Shown here piece after piece: positions 30,736-42,043 of a stretch of DNA of 64,000 nt (the stretch's first letter is position 1; each line of letters starts with the position of its first letter). The DNA is from Echinometra lucunter (lineage: Eukaryota; Echinodermata; Echinoidea; Camarodonta; Echinometridae), in assembly GCA_029962745.1 (NCBI GenBank), contig CM057154.1:2259031-2323030 (forward strand). The letters are read 5' to 3'. Under the pieces are notes generated by a model. The model had not been told where the DNA came from, made no database searches, and was given only the letters and a program-made list of their open reading frames with translations. The position numbers and the translations under genes are program-made.

Positions 30736-31812
30736 TTTTTTTAGTTCAAGAGTTTATTTTTCATTTCCAAAACACAAATAACAAATCAAGAAAGAAATCA
30801 AACATACATAACTATTCGTAGACTTTTTTACAATGACAAAAAATATATACAGTATAATCTCTTATGGAAATGGAGGGATCCACTAAGAAGCAATGCTTGT
30901 AGAGTGTGGATCCTTCATATCAATATAGTAAACACAACTTATGTCATTTCTTAAATGAAGTACATGAATATATATAAAAGGAAAAGACAACACATTTAAT
31001 ACAAATTTACTAATGACATTTCTATTTCATTTTTTTTTCAAAACATAAATTAATGTGAACTCATACAATTCATATACTTGCTACGACTCGTATGTCAGTT
31101 GTGAAGACACAATGAAGAATAACAAAAGATTAAAACACATAAAATCTGGTCTAAGACACGATGAGAAGACCAACAAAGGTGAAAAAACAAAACTTGCTGC
31201 ACGAAATGTGTAAATGAGAAAAGAGAAGAAGAGGGAGAGAGAAAGGGAGGGAGAGAGAGAGAGAGAGAGCACGATATGAAAGTAAGCATGTTGCAACGTG
31301 AGTGGCCATATGAGAGCTACAGAGAGGGCAGGATAATACGATGGGGAAAATAAACAGATCCAGGAAGAGGGTTAAAAAACAGATATTCATTGATTTGTTT
31401 TGTAAGACTGTAACAACTTGAACTTTAGTATACTGAATATAACAACAAAAGCCACAGCAACAGTAGCATTAATATCAATAACAATAGTGATGATAAAATA
31501 ATAATAATGAATAATTATAATAATAATAACAATAATGATAATAGTAATAATGATAATGATAATAACAACAATTATAATGTCTTAATTACTTATTTATTTG
31601 CGTATACTTTTTGTAGGCTGGCATTCTTTGGATATTTTTCAAGAAAGTTTTTGCAGGAGTTTTACCGGGGCTAGGAAAATAACACTAATCTTTTTTTTAA
31701 ACGTAGTAGGAACTGGTAAAGATTCCCATAGATTTCCAGATAAACTTTTTACATGAGTATCACGGACTCATCATTTTTCAACAGTTTAACTTCGTCAAAA
31801 TCAGAATAAGAA
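30736..31812. other. Repeat-rich insertion upstream of TRIM copy 4
   Basis: This stretch is absent from units 2 and 3. It starts with TTCAAGAGTTTATTTTTC and A-rich text resembling a reversed retroelement 3' end, holds (GA)n at 31245-31268 and AAT/AAC triplets at 31490-31575. No coding frame is convincing. Confidence 0.45.
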
Positions 31813-32461
31813 CATAAAATGTATCAGGGAAAGTGAAGACTTACATTACCCGAATCAAAGAAGACGAAGGGAGAAAAACTATGGAGCTGGGGAGGGGATG
31901 GGGCGGCGGTAATAGTCTGTGGGGTGAAGGAGAGGAGAAAAGTGATAGAAACTGGGCGGAAAGAACGATCATTTTATTAAGAAAAGTAGAGAAAGTGGAA
32001 ATAGAGACAGGTAAAAAAAAAATACTGGAATAGGACCATGCATATTTCCTCTAAAACAAATCGTTATGAAATGAAATAAATACATCATACATTATTGTCA
32101 TAAACCAGCCTAAACTCACAAATACCTAAAGCAAGCCTGTACTGCATGAATGGTAACTCATGTGATTCCGTTGGAATTCCCACTTATCATAGATATATCT
32201 TCCGACTATGTACATTCGGAATTCGGCTATTGCTCTCAAATTGCATCGAAAAAATATCAGTTCTCATTATATTGCGCAATTGTTGCATGATGGTTGCGTG
32301 GACTATGGAATATTTCGCAATCACGGAAAAATAAGTATCGCACCATAAGACGGTTGAGGTGAACCAGGAAATGCTATACTAGTAGAGTATTGTTGATGGT
32401 CACCACCATGTTCGTACTTTGTCAAGCAGGTTTTGTTTGATGATCACACTGTTGGATTTGG
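31813..32461 (+). promoter_or_regulatory. Upstream region and 5' UTR exon of TRIM copy 4
   Basis: The first part matches 4750-5017 and the rest matches 7447-7805. It ends with a donor (TTTGG|GTAAGT at 32461/32462). Confidence 0.5.
32172..32181 (+). promoter_or_regulatory. kappaB-like site, TRIM copy 4
   Basis: TGGAATTCCC, one base off the palindrome of copies 2 and 3. The neighbouring E-box has become CATGTG. It lies about 676 bp before the ATG. Confidence 0.4.
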
Positions 32462-32837
32462 GTAAGTTTTTAGTTTTGATTTACTTTGCTGACATGCATA
32501 TTGGTGTATTTTCTATATACAACTTCTGATAAACAGGCTTTCATCGTGCTCGCAAAATGGAAGTTAAATAATCATTATGCGGCATGGCAATTCTCCTGAA
32601 AGCAAAAATAATTTAACATGTTAAATGTCTGTATCAAAAGCGGGAATTTATTAGGTTAATGTTGCACAGCAGAAGTGATATAATGACAGCTGTATTAATT
32701 CTGTTGTGATTACATAGTATAATCGGTTTATGTCATAACATAGGGTTATATGCAGTTCATTCAATTAGGAAAACATTAGTATAGGCTTACATAGTAATTT
32801 CATTCATTCCACCTTCATTTTTTTTTTAAAAACCCAG
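32462..32837 (+). other. 5' UTR intron of TRIM copy 4
   Basis: Donor GTAAGT at 32462 and acceptor CCCAG ending at 32837 after a poly-T tract. Confidence 0.7.
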
Positions 32838-32847
32838 ATCATTGATA

Positions 32848-34878
32848 ATGGAAGGTGATCTTAAGCATACCATTACTCAAAGCCTAGAGTGTCCAGTATG
32901 TCTAAATATCTTCAACGATCCCAAGATCCTGCTGTGTTCTCACACCTACTGCAAGGGCTGTCTGGAACGACTCCTAGAATGCACCGGTGCCGACCACAAA
33001 CTACTTTGTCCAGTCTGCAGAGGGGAAACCAAAGTGCCAGATGGAGATGTAAACCAGCTACAGACCAACCTAGCTCTAAAGTCCCTCGTAGAGGATGTAA
33101 AAAACCAAAGTCAGGTTTGTACCAGTTGTGAATCGGGAGATAAATCCCATGCTGTTGTTTACTGTCAAGATTGCGGTAAATATCTTTGCATCGAATGTCA
33201 CAAGGCGCATTCTCTTTGGAAAGGGTTCATTGGTCATGAGGTCGTGGCTATGGATCAGATCACTTCAGGAAAGGTTTTGCTGCGGAGACGCCGTAAATGC
33301 AGGAAACACCCCAACGAGAGCGAGGAATGCTTCTGTTCTGAATGCCGCAAGTATGTCTGCTTTAGATGTGGTGTCATGGACCATGGGAATAAGGGTCATC
33401 AGATCATCGAAGCATCGGTCCATGAAAGCGACCACAAGAAGATCGTGGATGACCTGAAATCGAAGGCTGATAAGAAGCAAGCTACTATTCAGGTGTACAT
33501 TGACTTCATCAACGAAAGGAAAGATCGTATGGACAACGTCGCGACGCAACGCGTAGAGGATGTCACGAAGGCTTACGAAGAAGCTGTTCGACAGTTGGGA
33601 GAAAGAAAGGACGCCCTGGTGGGTCAGATAGAGAGGAGGAACGAGGATGTGAAGAAAGAACTAGACGCTATGAAAGAAACGGCTGAAAAACAAATCAGTC
33701 ACATGACAGCCATGACTGACCTGATATCTAATGGGATGAAGATACCGCTAGAGATGGAGGCCTTGGCTGCACACGACACGCTTTGCCAAGAATTACAAGC
33801 GGCCCTCGAACGAGAGGATCCTGATCACGAAGAGCCTAGGAAAACAACCGAGGTTGGAGAGAGTTTCACCTTCCAGAGGAATGTGGGGAAGGATGAGTTA
33901 GGTCTTGGTGAAATGGTGACATGGGAATTAGTCAAAGACATAGAGTTGCCAACCAAGAATAGTATGAATGGCATGGCTGCTACTTCAGACGGAAGAATGG
34001 CAGTGGGATATCATCCAGGAGGAATCAAAATCTTCTCTACTGATGGCCAGCTACAGCAGACAGTGCTTAAAGATGTCAAAATCATGGAAGTAGAACCCAT
34101 GTCTGATGGTCGGTATGTTGTACGCAATGGGTCTAACAATCTCTCACTTTATACATCAGAGTGGGGGAAGCTCGATGTAACGTTCGAGACTTTGAGTAAA
34201 GATGAGGGTGGGTTCGGAGGCCTCACTGTAGACAGTGATGATCAGATCTATGTGAGCTATAGGAAACCAAAGAAGATCCAGGTATTCTCACCAGCAGGTG
34301 GGATGGCGATCAGGGAGATACCATGTGATGGGTATGAACCTGAGCAAATCACAGTTCATCATGACTTATTAATCATTAAGGTTGCTCACACAGTGAGGAT
34401 CATCGACAAAGCAGGTAACGAAAAACACAGGGTAGAGAAATCAAACATTCACCCACACGCTGCTTTGACTCGGAGTAATTCAGTCCTGATCGCTTGGGTC
34501 AAGCACAACGATGGATTAGTCAGTATCAACGAGTACACGAACGAGCTGAAACACATCCAGACCCTCATCTCTGATCACAAGATCGAGAAGCCTGAGCAAC
34601 GTAACTGGTACTATCTCCAGGAGTTCCGATCAGGAGAGATCGCCTTCTGCACCCCTGACAGGCTTTACATATTTCACAAGCGAATATTATCGAATGAAAC
34701 TTCAAATGCAGGAGATGTCATAGGATCAAATTCCTCAGATGGAGGAATTTCATATGAAGAAGAATATGATGAAGAATATGATGAAGAATATGATGAAGCA
34801 TATGATGAAGAATATGATGAAGCATATGATGAAGAATATGAAGAAGGATGGGGTAGAGAATATGATGATATAGCATAA
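32848..34878 (+). CDS. TRIM-type RING/B-box protein, copy 4 (intact)
   Basis: Predicted E3 ubiquitin ligase of 676 residues in one coding exon. RING (Cys15 to Cys57), B-box 1 (about 91-130, with IECHKAHSLWKG where copy 1 has VACQKTHSQWSE), B-box 2 (about 151-184), coiled coil (about 192-325), propeller-like region (about 370-620), and an acidic tail of EEYDE/EAYDE repeats ending GWGREYDDIA. It carries a one-residue insertion (WELVKD) and an altered 'EQRNW' in the propeller relative to the other copies. The stop lies in what is still 3' UTR in copy 1, through a deletion shared with copy 2. A MITE is inserted eight bases after the stop codon. Substrate unknown; function inferred from the family. 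Confidence 0.9.
   Translation: MEGDLKHTITQSLECPVCLNIFNDPKILLCSHTYCKGCLERLLECTGADHKLLCPVCRGETKVPDGDVNQLQTNLALKSLVEDVKNQSQVCTSCESGDKSHAVVYCQDCGKYLCIECHKAHSLWKGFIGHEVVAMDQITSGKVLLRRRRKCRKHPNESEECFCSECRKYVCFRCGVMDHGNKGHQIIEASVHESDHKKIVDDLKSKADKKQATIQVYIDFINERKDRMDNVATQRVEDVTKAYEEAVRQLGERKDALVGQIERRNEDVKKELDAMKETAEKQISHMTAMTDLISNGMKIPLEMEALAAHDTLCQELQAALEREDPDHEEPRKTTEVGESFTFQRNVGKDELGLGEMVTWELVKDIELPTKNSMNGMAATSDGRMAVGYHPGGIKIFSTDGQLQQTVLKDVKIMEVEPMSDGRYVVRNGSNNLSLYTSEWGKLDVTFETLSKDEGGFGGLTVDSDDQIYVSYRKPKKIQVFSPAGGMAIREIPCDGYEPEQITVHHDLLIIKVAHTVRIIDKAGNEKHRVEKSNIHPHAALTRSNSVLIAWVKHNDGLVSINEYTNELKHIQTLISDHKIEKPEQRNWYYLQEFRSGEIAFCTPDRLYIFHKRILSNETSNAGDVIGSNSSDGGISYEEEYDEEYDEEYDEAYDEEYDEAYDEEYEEGWGREYDDIA
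34750..34860 (+). repeat. Coding minisatellite of copy 4 (GAAGAATATGATGAA)
   Basis: About six 15-base units encode EEYDE/EAYDE. The number and order of units differ from copy 1 (10081-10198). Confidence 0.85.
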
Positions 34879-34886
34879 AATAAGAC

Positions 34887-35436
34887 CATTGGCGTAAATC
34901 CCGGGGGGGATGGGGGGATATATCCCCCCCCCCCCACTTTTTGGAGAGGGGGGATGGCGTGTACAAATATCCCCCCCACACTTTTTAAGAAAGAAAATAT
35001 ATTTCAATTAATCCGTTAGTAAAATCTTTGAATATCTGTCATAAACAACCATCATATTTTAGAATTTCTATTTGAAAATGCGATTGAAAACCAAAAAAGT
35101 GGTTAATTTTGGCTCGCTCGCTCGTCATTATTTTAGAATTTCTATTCGAAAATGCGATTAAAAATGAGAAAAGTGGTTATTTTTGGCTTGCTCGCTTTGC
35201 TCGCTCATATTTTAGAATTTCTGTGAGAAAATGCGATTAAAAACTAGAAAAATGGTTATTTTTGGCTTACTCGCTTCGCTCGCTCGCAAAATAAATATTA
35301 AAATGTGTGTAGGGGGTCTGTGGGGGTCAGTGAGGGTGTGTGCTTATACTTAAGTGTGAGATCGACAGGAAAAAAAATCGTCAAAAAAGTCAATCATCCC
35401 CCCCCCCCCACTCCTCAGAGTGGATTTACGCCGGTG
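34887..35436. mobile_element. Complete hAT-like MITE in the 3' UTR of copy 4
   Basis: The 550-bp element has ends CATTGGCGTAAATCC and the complement of GGATTTACGCCGGTG (two mismatches over 15) and is flanked by the 8-bp duplication AATAAGAC (34879-34886 and 35437-35444). Copies 1 and 2 show the empty site with one AATAAGAC. The interior has G and C runs and three tandem monomers of about 85 bp ending in GCTCGCTCG words. Eight-bp duplications fit hAT. No transposase. Confidence 0.85.
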
Positions 35437-35543
35437 AATAAGACAATGTCTAGGCTAATTTAGAACGAAATAGACTTTACCATGCTCATGAAGTATACTA
35501 CCCAACAACTCATATCTTATCTATACTAATTTTCCACAAACAT

Positions 35544-35553
35544 AATAAATAAA
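35544..35553 (+). terminator. Poly(A) signals of TRIM copy 4
   Basis: Overlapping AATAAA hexamers at the conserved place, now about 670 bp from the stop because of the MITE. The 3' UTR would therefore include the element unless an earlier site is used. Confidence 0.6.
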
Positions 35554-36019
35554 AGTACAATATATGTTGTTGAATACTGAAAGTACTCCAGCTATAATTT
35601 AGGATTCTAGAGAAAAATAGGGATCGGCTGTTATTCATGACGAGTTTCCTACCTTCATGTTACGAACACTGTCGTGACTATGGTGACTGTCTAGGTGTTT
35701 TTGGTTACAAACTTTTTGGCATAAATGTTTTGTACACAAATGCTTAAGTCTGATATAAAAGGTATTTTCTCTCAAATTTCAAAGGTTCTTTGACATTGAT
35801 AACAACATGCGAGACACTTTTAGTTAAATTATCAGACAGAAAAAAAAGATCCTGATAATCCAGCAGAATGATCTTAATGATGATGCCTCTTGGGGAAAAA
35901 ATGCGGACTAACATGACTAGCATTAACGCGAGTCACACATGCCCATGATATCGCTGGTCTATCGTAGGTTCGGTCAGAGGTTTTAATCGCACTTTTTTAA
36001 ATAATGAATTTCATGTGTA

Positions 36020-36247
36020 ATCTTTCTCCCTGTGAAACACAAAAGAATGGTCTAAAGTAATTAGTAACACAATGATGAGGGTTTATTTTTTTCTGGCTTA
36101 GTTCTTTATGAAACATAATTTGTAGTTTGTGATATTTCTCCCTGTGAAACACAAAAGAATGGTCTAAAGTAATGAACACAATGATCAGATGATGAGGGTT
36201 TATTTTTTCTGGCTTAGTTCTTATCAAACATAATTTGTAGTTTGTGA
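36020..36247. repeat. Tandem duplication of about 115 bp
   Basis: TTTCTCCCTGTGAAACACAA through GTAGTTTGTGAT occurs twice in a row, while the other units have it once. A recent local duplication. Confidence 0.8.
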
Positions 36248-37397
36248 TTTTCTTTGATTGTGATTTCCCTGGATGTAACTTACAGCCAATACTGAGACTG
36301 CGTTCAATAGATCTTTTTTGTATAAAGAAATTAGTATCGTTTGTCGATTAAAAAAAAAAAAACTACATCCATTTGATTTTATACGATGCTTATTGAAGAT
36401 TTTTTTTCCTAATGTGATATGTTGGAGATGTTGTTGTTTTTTGTTGTTTAATATGAATGCAGATATTTGCCCCTCTCAGTCTCACTACAATTTCATTTGA
36501 CCACATCAGTTGTATCGAATAACAAGAAAATTAAGAGAATTAATGGAGAAATGAAATGGTAAGGCATATTAAGCCAGAAATGATGTACATTTATTCATAA
36601 TATATCATTTACTTTGTTGCTTTATAGATACTCAAGTGTATGAACAAAGCGTTAAGATATATTTAGAAATGAATCATTTTGATCTGGAATCCATCTTACG
36701 TTTTACAGCATAGACCTTATTAACAAAGAAGTGCCTTCACTATGGATCAAATAACTTTTGCTATGAATATTTTAAGCATTTTCTATCTTATGTATTTGTC
36801 AGAACGCCATTCAATCAAAGATTACTATTCCTGGTCAAGGATTAAGGAACATGTATGGCAACATCTTAATATAGTGTACACCGACATGCATAAAAAAACG
36901 TATCTTTTTATCTGTTAACAGATAGCTCATTTATTTGATTGTGTAAACAGTTGAAACAATTATTTTTGTAATTATTATGTGTAACTGTATGAGTGAAATG
37001 AAATGAGAGAGTGATAGTAGCGTAGCTTAAATCAAAGTTCCTCAGAGCTGTCCTGTCATTTTTTTTTAATGTTTGAAAACATTGAAAATGTCTCCGCCGG
37101 GAATCAAACCAGAGTCCTTGGCTTTAAACAACATTTGATTTCACATGTATATTTTCTTTCCATGAGAGTTTCCAAAGCTGTTGTTATATTTCCTTACAAA
37201 TATTATGCTGGAAAAAAAATCTAGCAATCTATTAATCAGCCTGTATAAACAGTCATATACTCTGACGTTATACTCAGTGATTATTCACATTTTCTATAAA
37301 ACTGCGATATTTCATCATCATGGTAAAAGTTGCATCACCATGATGGTGAAAAATTACTGCATAGTTATTCCTGAGCCAAACACAAATTTAATCGGAT

Positions 37398-37541
37398 GTA
37401 GAAGGCTTCACGGTACACCAAGTATTCTTTCTTGACGATGAGTGCCATGGTCCTGAAAAGGACCTACTCACTCTCTCTCTCTTGAAGATGACCATACTCA
37501 TCTTCAAGAAAGAATACTTGGTGTACCGTGAAGCCTTCTAC
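37398..37541. repeat. Perfect 38-bp inverted repeat
   Basis: 37398-37435 (GTAGAAGGCTTCACGG...) is exactly complementary to 37504-37541, with a 68-bp loop. A further 11-bp palindrome (CTTGAAGATGA/TCATCTTCAAG) at 37481-37509 overlaps one arm, so alternative hairpins are possible. The whole insert (about 37384-37571) is absent from the other units. Confidence 0.85.
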
Positions 37542-39229
37542 AAGCTTAATCTTTATGCGATTAACAGACTAATGGCTCGAGCTAAAACTGTGAGGATGAT
37601 GAAGGTGCTTGTAAATAATATTACGAAACTTATGAACTTTGAACTTCGCAAACATTTAGAAGTGTTTGCTCTTTCCTCTCTAAAGTATCCTTAAAAAAAT
37701 ATTTTTGAACTGTATGTTTCATATGCATGAAACTGGCCTTATGTTTGATACTGTCAAGAAATTATTGGCGTATCAAGGGCGGAAGAGGGTGCATTCAGTG
37801 CCTCTAGTAAACTTGGAAATTTTGATCATCGTGTATACATTGGGGGGGGGGGGCTGTAATAGAATCCAGGACACCTGGTGAATGTGTAATTTTTTTTTTT
37901 TTTCAAATAGTAAGAGAAGTTTTTCATTTTACTTCTCGCTCAGAAAAGAAACTTGGTTACTCAACTGCCTTTGAAGATGAAGATCATTAATCTCACATAA
38001 AAAGTGGAGTATTGGGGAACTGGTAATATTGAGTAATATTTTAAAAAGTTATCATATCTAATTAATGTGTGGTTAAAATTAACGATAGATATATAATTAT
38101 TGACATGTGAAAGTATGAATCAAAACGGATATCTGCTAAAAATGAAAAAAAAAAATGATTGCAGTTTAGAAGCAATTTAGACACATAAATGAATGGCGAA
38201 AAAAATGTCTGATACAGATATTTTCACTTTTTGTATTTAAATCATCAGTATTTTCATAGCTAAATTAGATTACGGCTAATGAAATCCACCAACGTTTTTT
38301 GTATGGCCACAACATTTGTAATTATCAATATTGTAGCCATGAAAATGAACATTATTGTTTAAACCAGAAGCGATGTTACCAGTTCCCTTAATATTATTCG
38401 CATTTCATAACTGGTTTTTTAAGATTAGCGCCCGAAGTCACATATCATGCATAATGTACAATCGGTTCGGAGGCACACTTACTTTGTAATTTTTACAGTC
38501 TAGTGATATTTCGGTTTGATGATTCACAGGACACTGAAGTTAGGACACATTTTGCAACTGAGATTAAAAGTAGTAGAAAAAATGGAAAAATTTTGTTTCT
38601 GCTGCACTTCTATAAGTTTGAAAAATTCACTTGTACCATAGCGAGGAATCGTATACCTGTAGTAGGCTTTGCCTTAGCCATCTAGATGTACAAATGTAAC
38701 TAATTACAGCCAGATAGGAATGAGAGGATTAATATTATCTGCTCTGTCAGGAATACTGACTAAAATGAAATATTAAATGCTTCTTCCAACAAACCGAAAC
38801 TTTTGGAATTTTGATGACTTGTCTTTATTGCAACTCCAGAACATGAAGGTGTGGACAATGTCGTACACACATTGCAACAAAAACATGAGAAGCCTATTAT
38901 CATTATTATTTTCATAATAATCAGCAGCAGCATTTTTCTTCTATGAGAAGTTTATGCATTATGGTCATGTATGTAAAACTTGTGAAAACTTATACTCTGA
39001 GGTGCTGAGAGAGACTTTGCTGCAGTATGACTTCGTTTTCTCTAAAGAGTAGTCTTTCAGGAACAAAGAGAGAGGGGGGGGGGGGAGAAGCAGTTGTCTT
39101 CGCCCATTTTTGAAGAATGAAGAAATGAAAATTATCTCTTTGAGAGAAGTACTTTTTTCCACATTTTCCAACTCTCTAACCTCTCTGTACTTACGTACAG
39201 TTGTTGTCAGTACCTACTAAATTGTTCAC

Positions 39230-41010
39230 CAGGCGCGGTTCTAGAGAAAACGATTTTTTTTTTTTTTTTTTTTTTTGGGGGGGGGGCTACTTGGGGCTTG
39301 GAGGATATGTGCCAGAGCTAGAGCAAAGCGACTGAGAGGTGGGTGGGGGATAACCCCCCCCCCCATACACACACACATACACCCTCACATCCCACACACA
39401 CACGCGTGCGCGTGAGGGGACTTTGGAAAATACACATCTACTACTTTTTAAATTTGCGATCGAGCGAAGCGAGCGAGCCAAAAATAACCACTTCTTGCTG
39501 TAATTGCCATCAAAATACACCTTAGACTGACATATTTAAATGGTCTATTTGGCCACCTCGCTAGCAAATTTTTGCTGTCCAAAATCACCCTTTTTCTAAA
39601 GAGCGAGCGAAGCGAGCAAGGAAATATAGACTCTACAGGCTTATGAAATATAAAAAAATACATTCGGTCACCTCCCTTGCATGCCCAATTCGTTTGCCTT
39701 CCCAAATAATTCTTTATATAGCTGTTATTATGAGTGAGCACAGAGAGCGAGAAAGGAAATGTACAAATTATATAACACACCGGCGTAAATCCGTTTCGAG
39801 GATTTGGGGGGGGGATGGGTTTGATCGAAATATTTTGCCGAAATTTCTTGCTCACATTCCACCCACTTACCCGCCCGCACACCGTCCCCCATACATACTA
39901 TTTGTTTATTTTGTGAGCGAGCGAAGCGAACGATCCAAAAAGTAACCACATCTTGCTGAAAAGACGTCTTAGTATGTTATGATAATATACTCTAGGCCTA
40001 TAAGATATTTAACTGGTATATATTTGGTCACCTCACTAACAAATTATGATAAAACTCGCTGGTCCAGTAAATTGTTTCCTGTCCAAAACCATACTTAGAC
40101 ACGTTTCTAAATATTATGAGCGAGCGAAGCAAGGAACGAAAAAAAAACACACAATGGTAGAGTATCATTTCGACGTCAAAATACATTATATGCCTATTCG
40201 GTCACCTCCTTTGCATGCAAAATTCGTTTGCCTTCCAAAATAATTCTTTATATGAGCGAGCGTTGCGAACGAAGAAAAAAAAATCAAAATTCACTAATTG
40301 ATCTTATTATGTACACTCCCTGCATAATTATTTCGAGGATAGTCGGACACGTCGCTGCAAAAATGTTAGGATATCCAGACATAGACTTTTGCTGGAATAA
40401 GAGTGATTGCTGATCGAAAACATCTTGTTTCATTTCTAGAATAATTTTATGAGCAAGCAAATAGATACTGAAACCGTGATATCATGGTTATATACTACTC
40501 CCTTCTCGTGATTTAGTATCGTATAATGGTATTTATCGGCATCTTAATTCCGTTCTCACAGAGGGTATTGTGAATATGGTCACAGACCTCTGTCTCCTGA
40601 AAATTCATCTATTTTAAGTCAACTTCGCTCCGGAATCATTGCAGTTATATCATGCCTAACTAACAATTAATGAGTAGAAGAATAGCATAAACTCTGGATA
40701 GCGAGAAAAGATGCAAACCTATTTCCTTTCTTAAGAATATTGATATAACCGGTATTGGTTAAGATCATTAAAATGCGAGCAAGCGAATCGAGCGAGTGCT
40801 CCGAGGTTTTTCCTTAATCTTTTTTTCCTCTTTATCCTTTCTTTATTCCTCTCTTTTTTGATATGCGGGTTTAATACAAGGACAATATATTAGAATCTAT
40901 ATCGAGATTAAAATTGCACTTATGTCGTCAATTTTTTTTTTTTTTGGGGGGGGGGGGAGGGCTTCATCCCCCAAAGCCGCCCCCCCCCCCTCCCCGTAGA
41001 ACTGCGCCTG
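39230..41010. mobile_element. hAT-like non-autonomous element, 1.78 kb
   Basis: Ends are CAGGCGCGGTTCTA and the complement of TAGAACTGCGCCTG. The element is flanked by the 8-bp duplication TTGTTCAC (39222-39229 and 41011-41018). Inside are long G/C/T runs, repeated GAGCGAGCGAAGCGAGCGAG words, and a nested GGCGTAAATCC terminus at 39783. No transposase frame. The left end sits at the same site as in units 1 and 2. Confidence 0.8.
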
Positions 41011-41018
41011 TTGTTCAC

Positions 41019-41460
41019 ACAAACTCTGTTTCTTTTGTACTATTGAACCGCGGGGACAAACTGAATAAAAACCCTACTGTGACAAACACCAATAACAATC
41101 AAAACATTTTTCTTAATCGTGTATCTTTCAGCGTTTTGGTGTTGTTGTTATTGTTTTGTTTTATTTTGTTTTTATCTTAACGATTACATTATCTCTGACG
41201 GGACACTCCTTGCCCAAACGAAGCTTTAGAGTATTTGCTAGTACAGAGAGGAAATGCTTTATCTTTCCATGTGAATTCATCTAAACAGCGCCACCTCTTA
41301 AAGTCGTCTGCTCCCACAGAACTATGAGTTGTTGTCTGTTACCATAGAACGCAATGGACTTCAGCATTTTTTCTTCTCTATGTGAACAATACTCATTGTC
41401 TATGGTATATTGATTTCTTTTTCTTTTTTTAGAATTACGAAACAGTTGGAATAAATCGAA
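41019..41460. other. Spacer between the TRIM array and the next gene
   Basis: AT-rich; a word similar to the unit's TAGCGCCATCTC occurs near 41285 (CAGCGCCACCTC). No gene is seen. Confidence 0.5.
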
Positions 41461-41467
41461 TAACTAT

Positions 41468-41474
41468 TATAAAG
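41468..41474 (+). promoter_or_regulatory. TATA-like box
   Basis: TATAAAG lies about 470 bp before the ATG at 41943 and upstream of a CpG-rich leader (41575-41625 holds GGCGCGCGCG and GTCGCGCGACG). The transcription start would fall near 41500. Confidence 0.35.
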
Positions 41475-41942
41475 ACTGATTTTTTTAGTTTGGAGAGTTT
41501 CTATGTGAGTACAAGTTTTTGTCATTTGCAGACGATGGTATTGTGTCTGATGGACTGGAAAGTTTGTTTTCTCCTCTCGGCGCGCGCGTTTACAGAGAAA
41601 GTTCGTCGCGCGACGTCCACTCTCAGAGGAAAGTTCTCAAAGCAGACGACATTCTGAAGCAGTACTGTCACGAGAGCACTCTTGGTCACAAGCAGACACC
41701 TACAATGTCCAACTAATTTGTAAGGATTTGAAGTACCCATCTTCACAGCAACTGAGGAGGAATAACTTGAGCCAGAGAACAAATAGCTAAGCGCCGGCCC
41801 TATAGAATTTCCCATCATCTTGATTTCTAGTCACGACTTCGAAAAGGACTTGTTTTAGCACCGGCGAAAATAGATGCTTTGGAGGAGGTCCAGCGGATGT
41901 CGAGGGCCTAGATCCCGGGGAAGTCCAGGGGTTAGCTTCAAG

Positions 41943-42043
41943 ATGAATAGTATACATCTTACATGGATTGTACTCCTGATACAGATTGTTATAGCTTCTT
42001 GTCAAGTCTCATACTCCGGAGCATATCCAAGAAGTCGCACCAG
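41943..42043 (+). CDS. First coding exon of a secreted or membrane protein
   Basis: An ATG opens a frame encoding a clear signal peptide: MNSIHLTW, then a hydrophobic core (IVLLIQIVIA), then a likely cleavage site after SC before QVSYSG. After 33 codons the exon ends in AG|GTAAGA, a strong splice donor, in phase 2. The preceding 440 bp has no long coding frame that continues into it and looks like a 5' UTR. The rest of the protein is not identified in this window; the candidate exons downstream begin in phase 1, so at least one linking exon would be needed. I cannot assign a family. Confidence 0.55.

Larger units (their letters stand above)
35554..39229. other. Intergenic part of TRIM unit 4
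   Basis: Homologous to 10376-13560, with a local tandem duplication (36020-36247), an insertion bearing a perfect inverted repeat (37398-37541), and a G run at 39075. Similarity ends exactly at the hAT-like insertion. No gene is seen. Confidence 0.7.
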
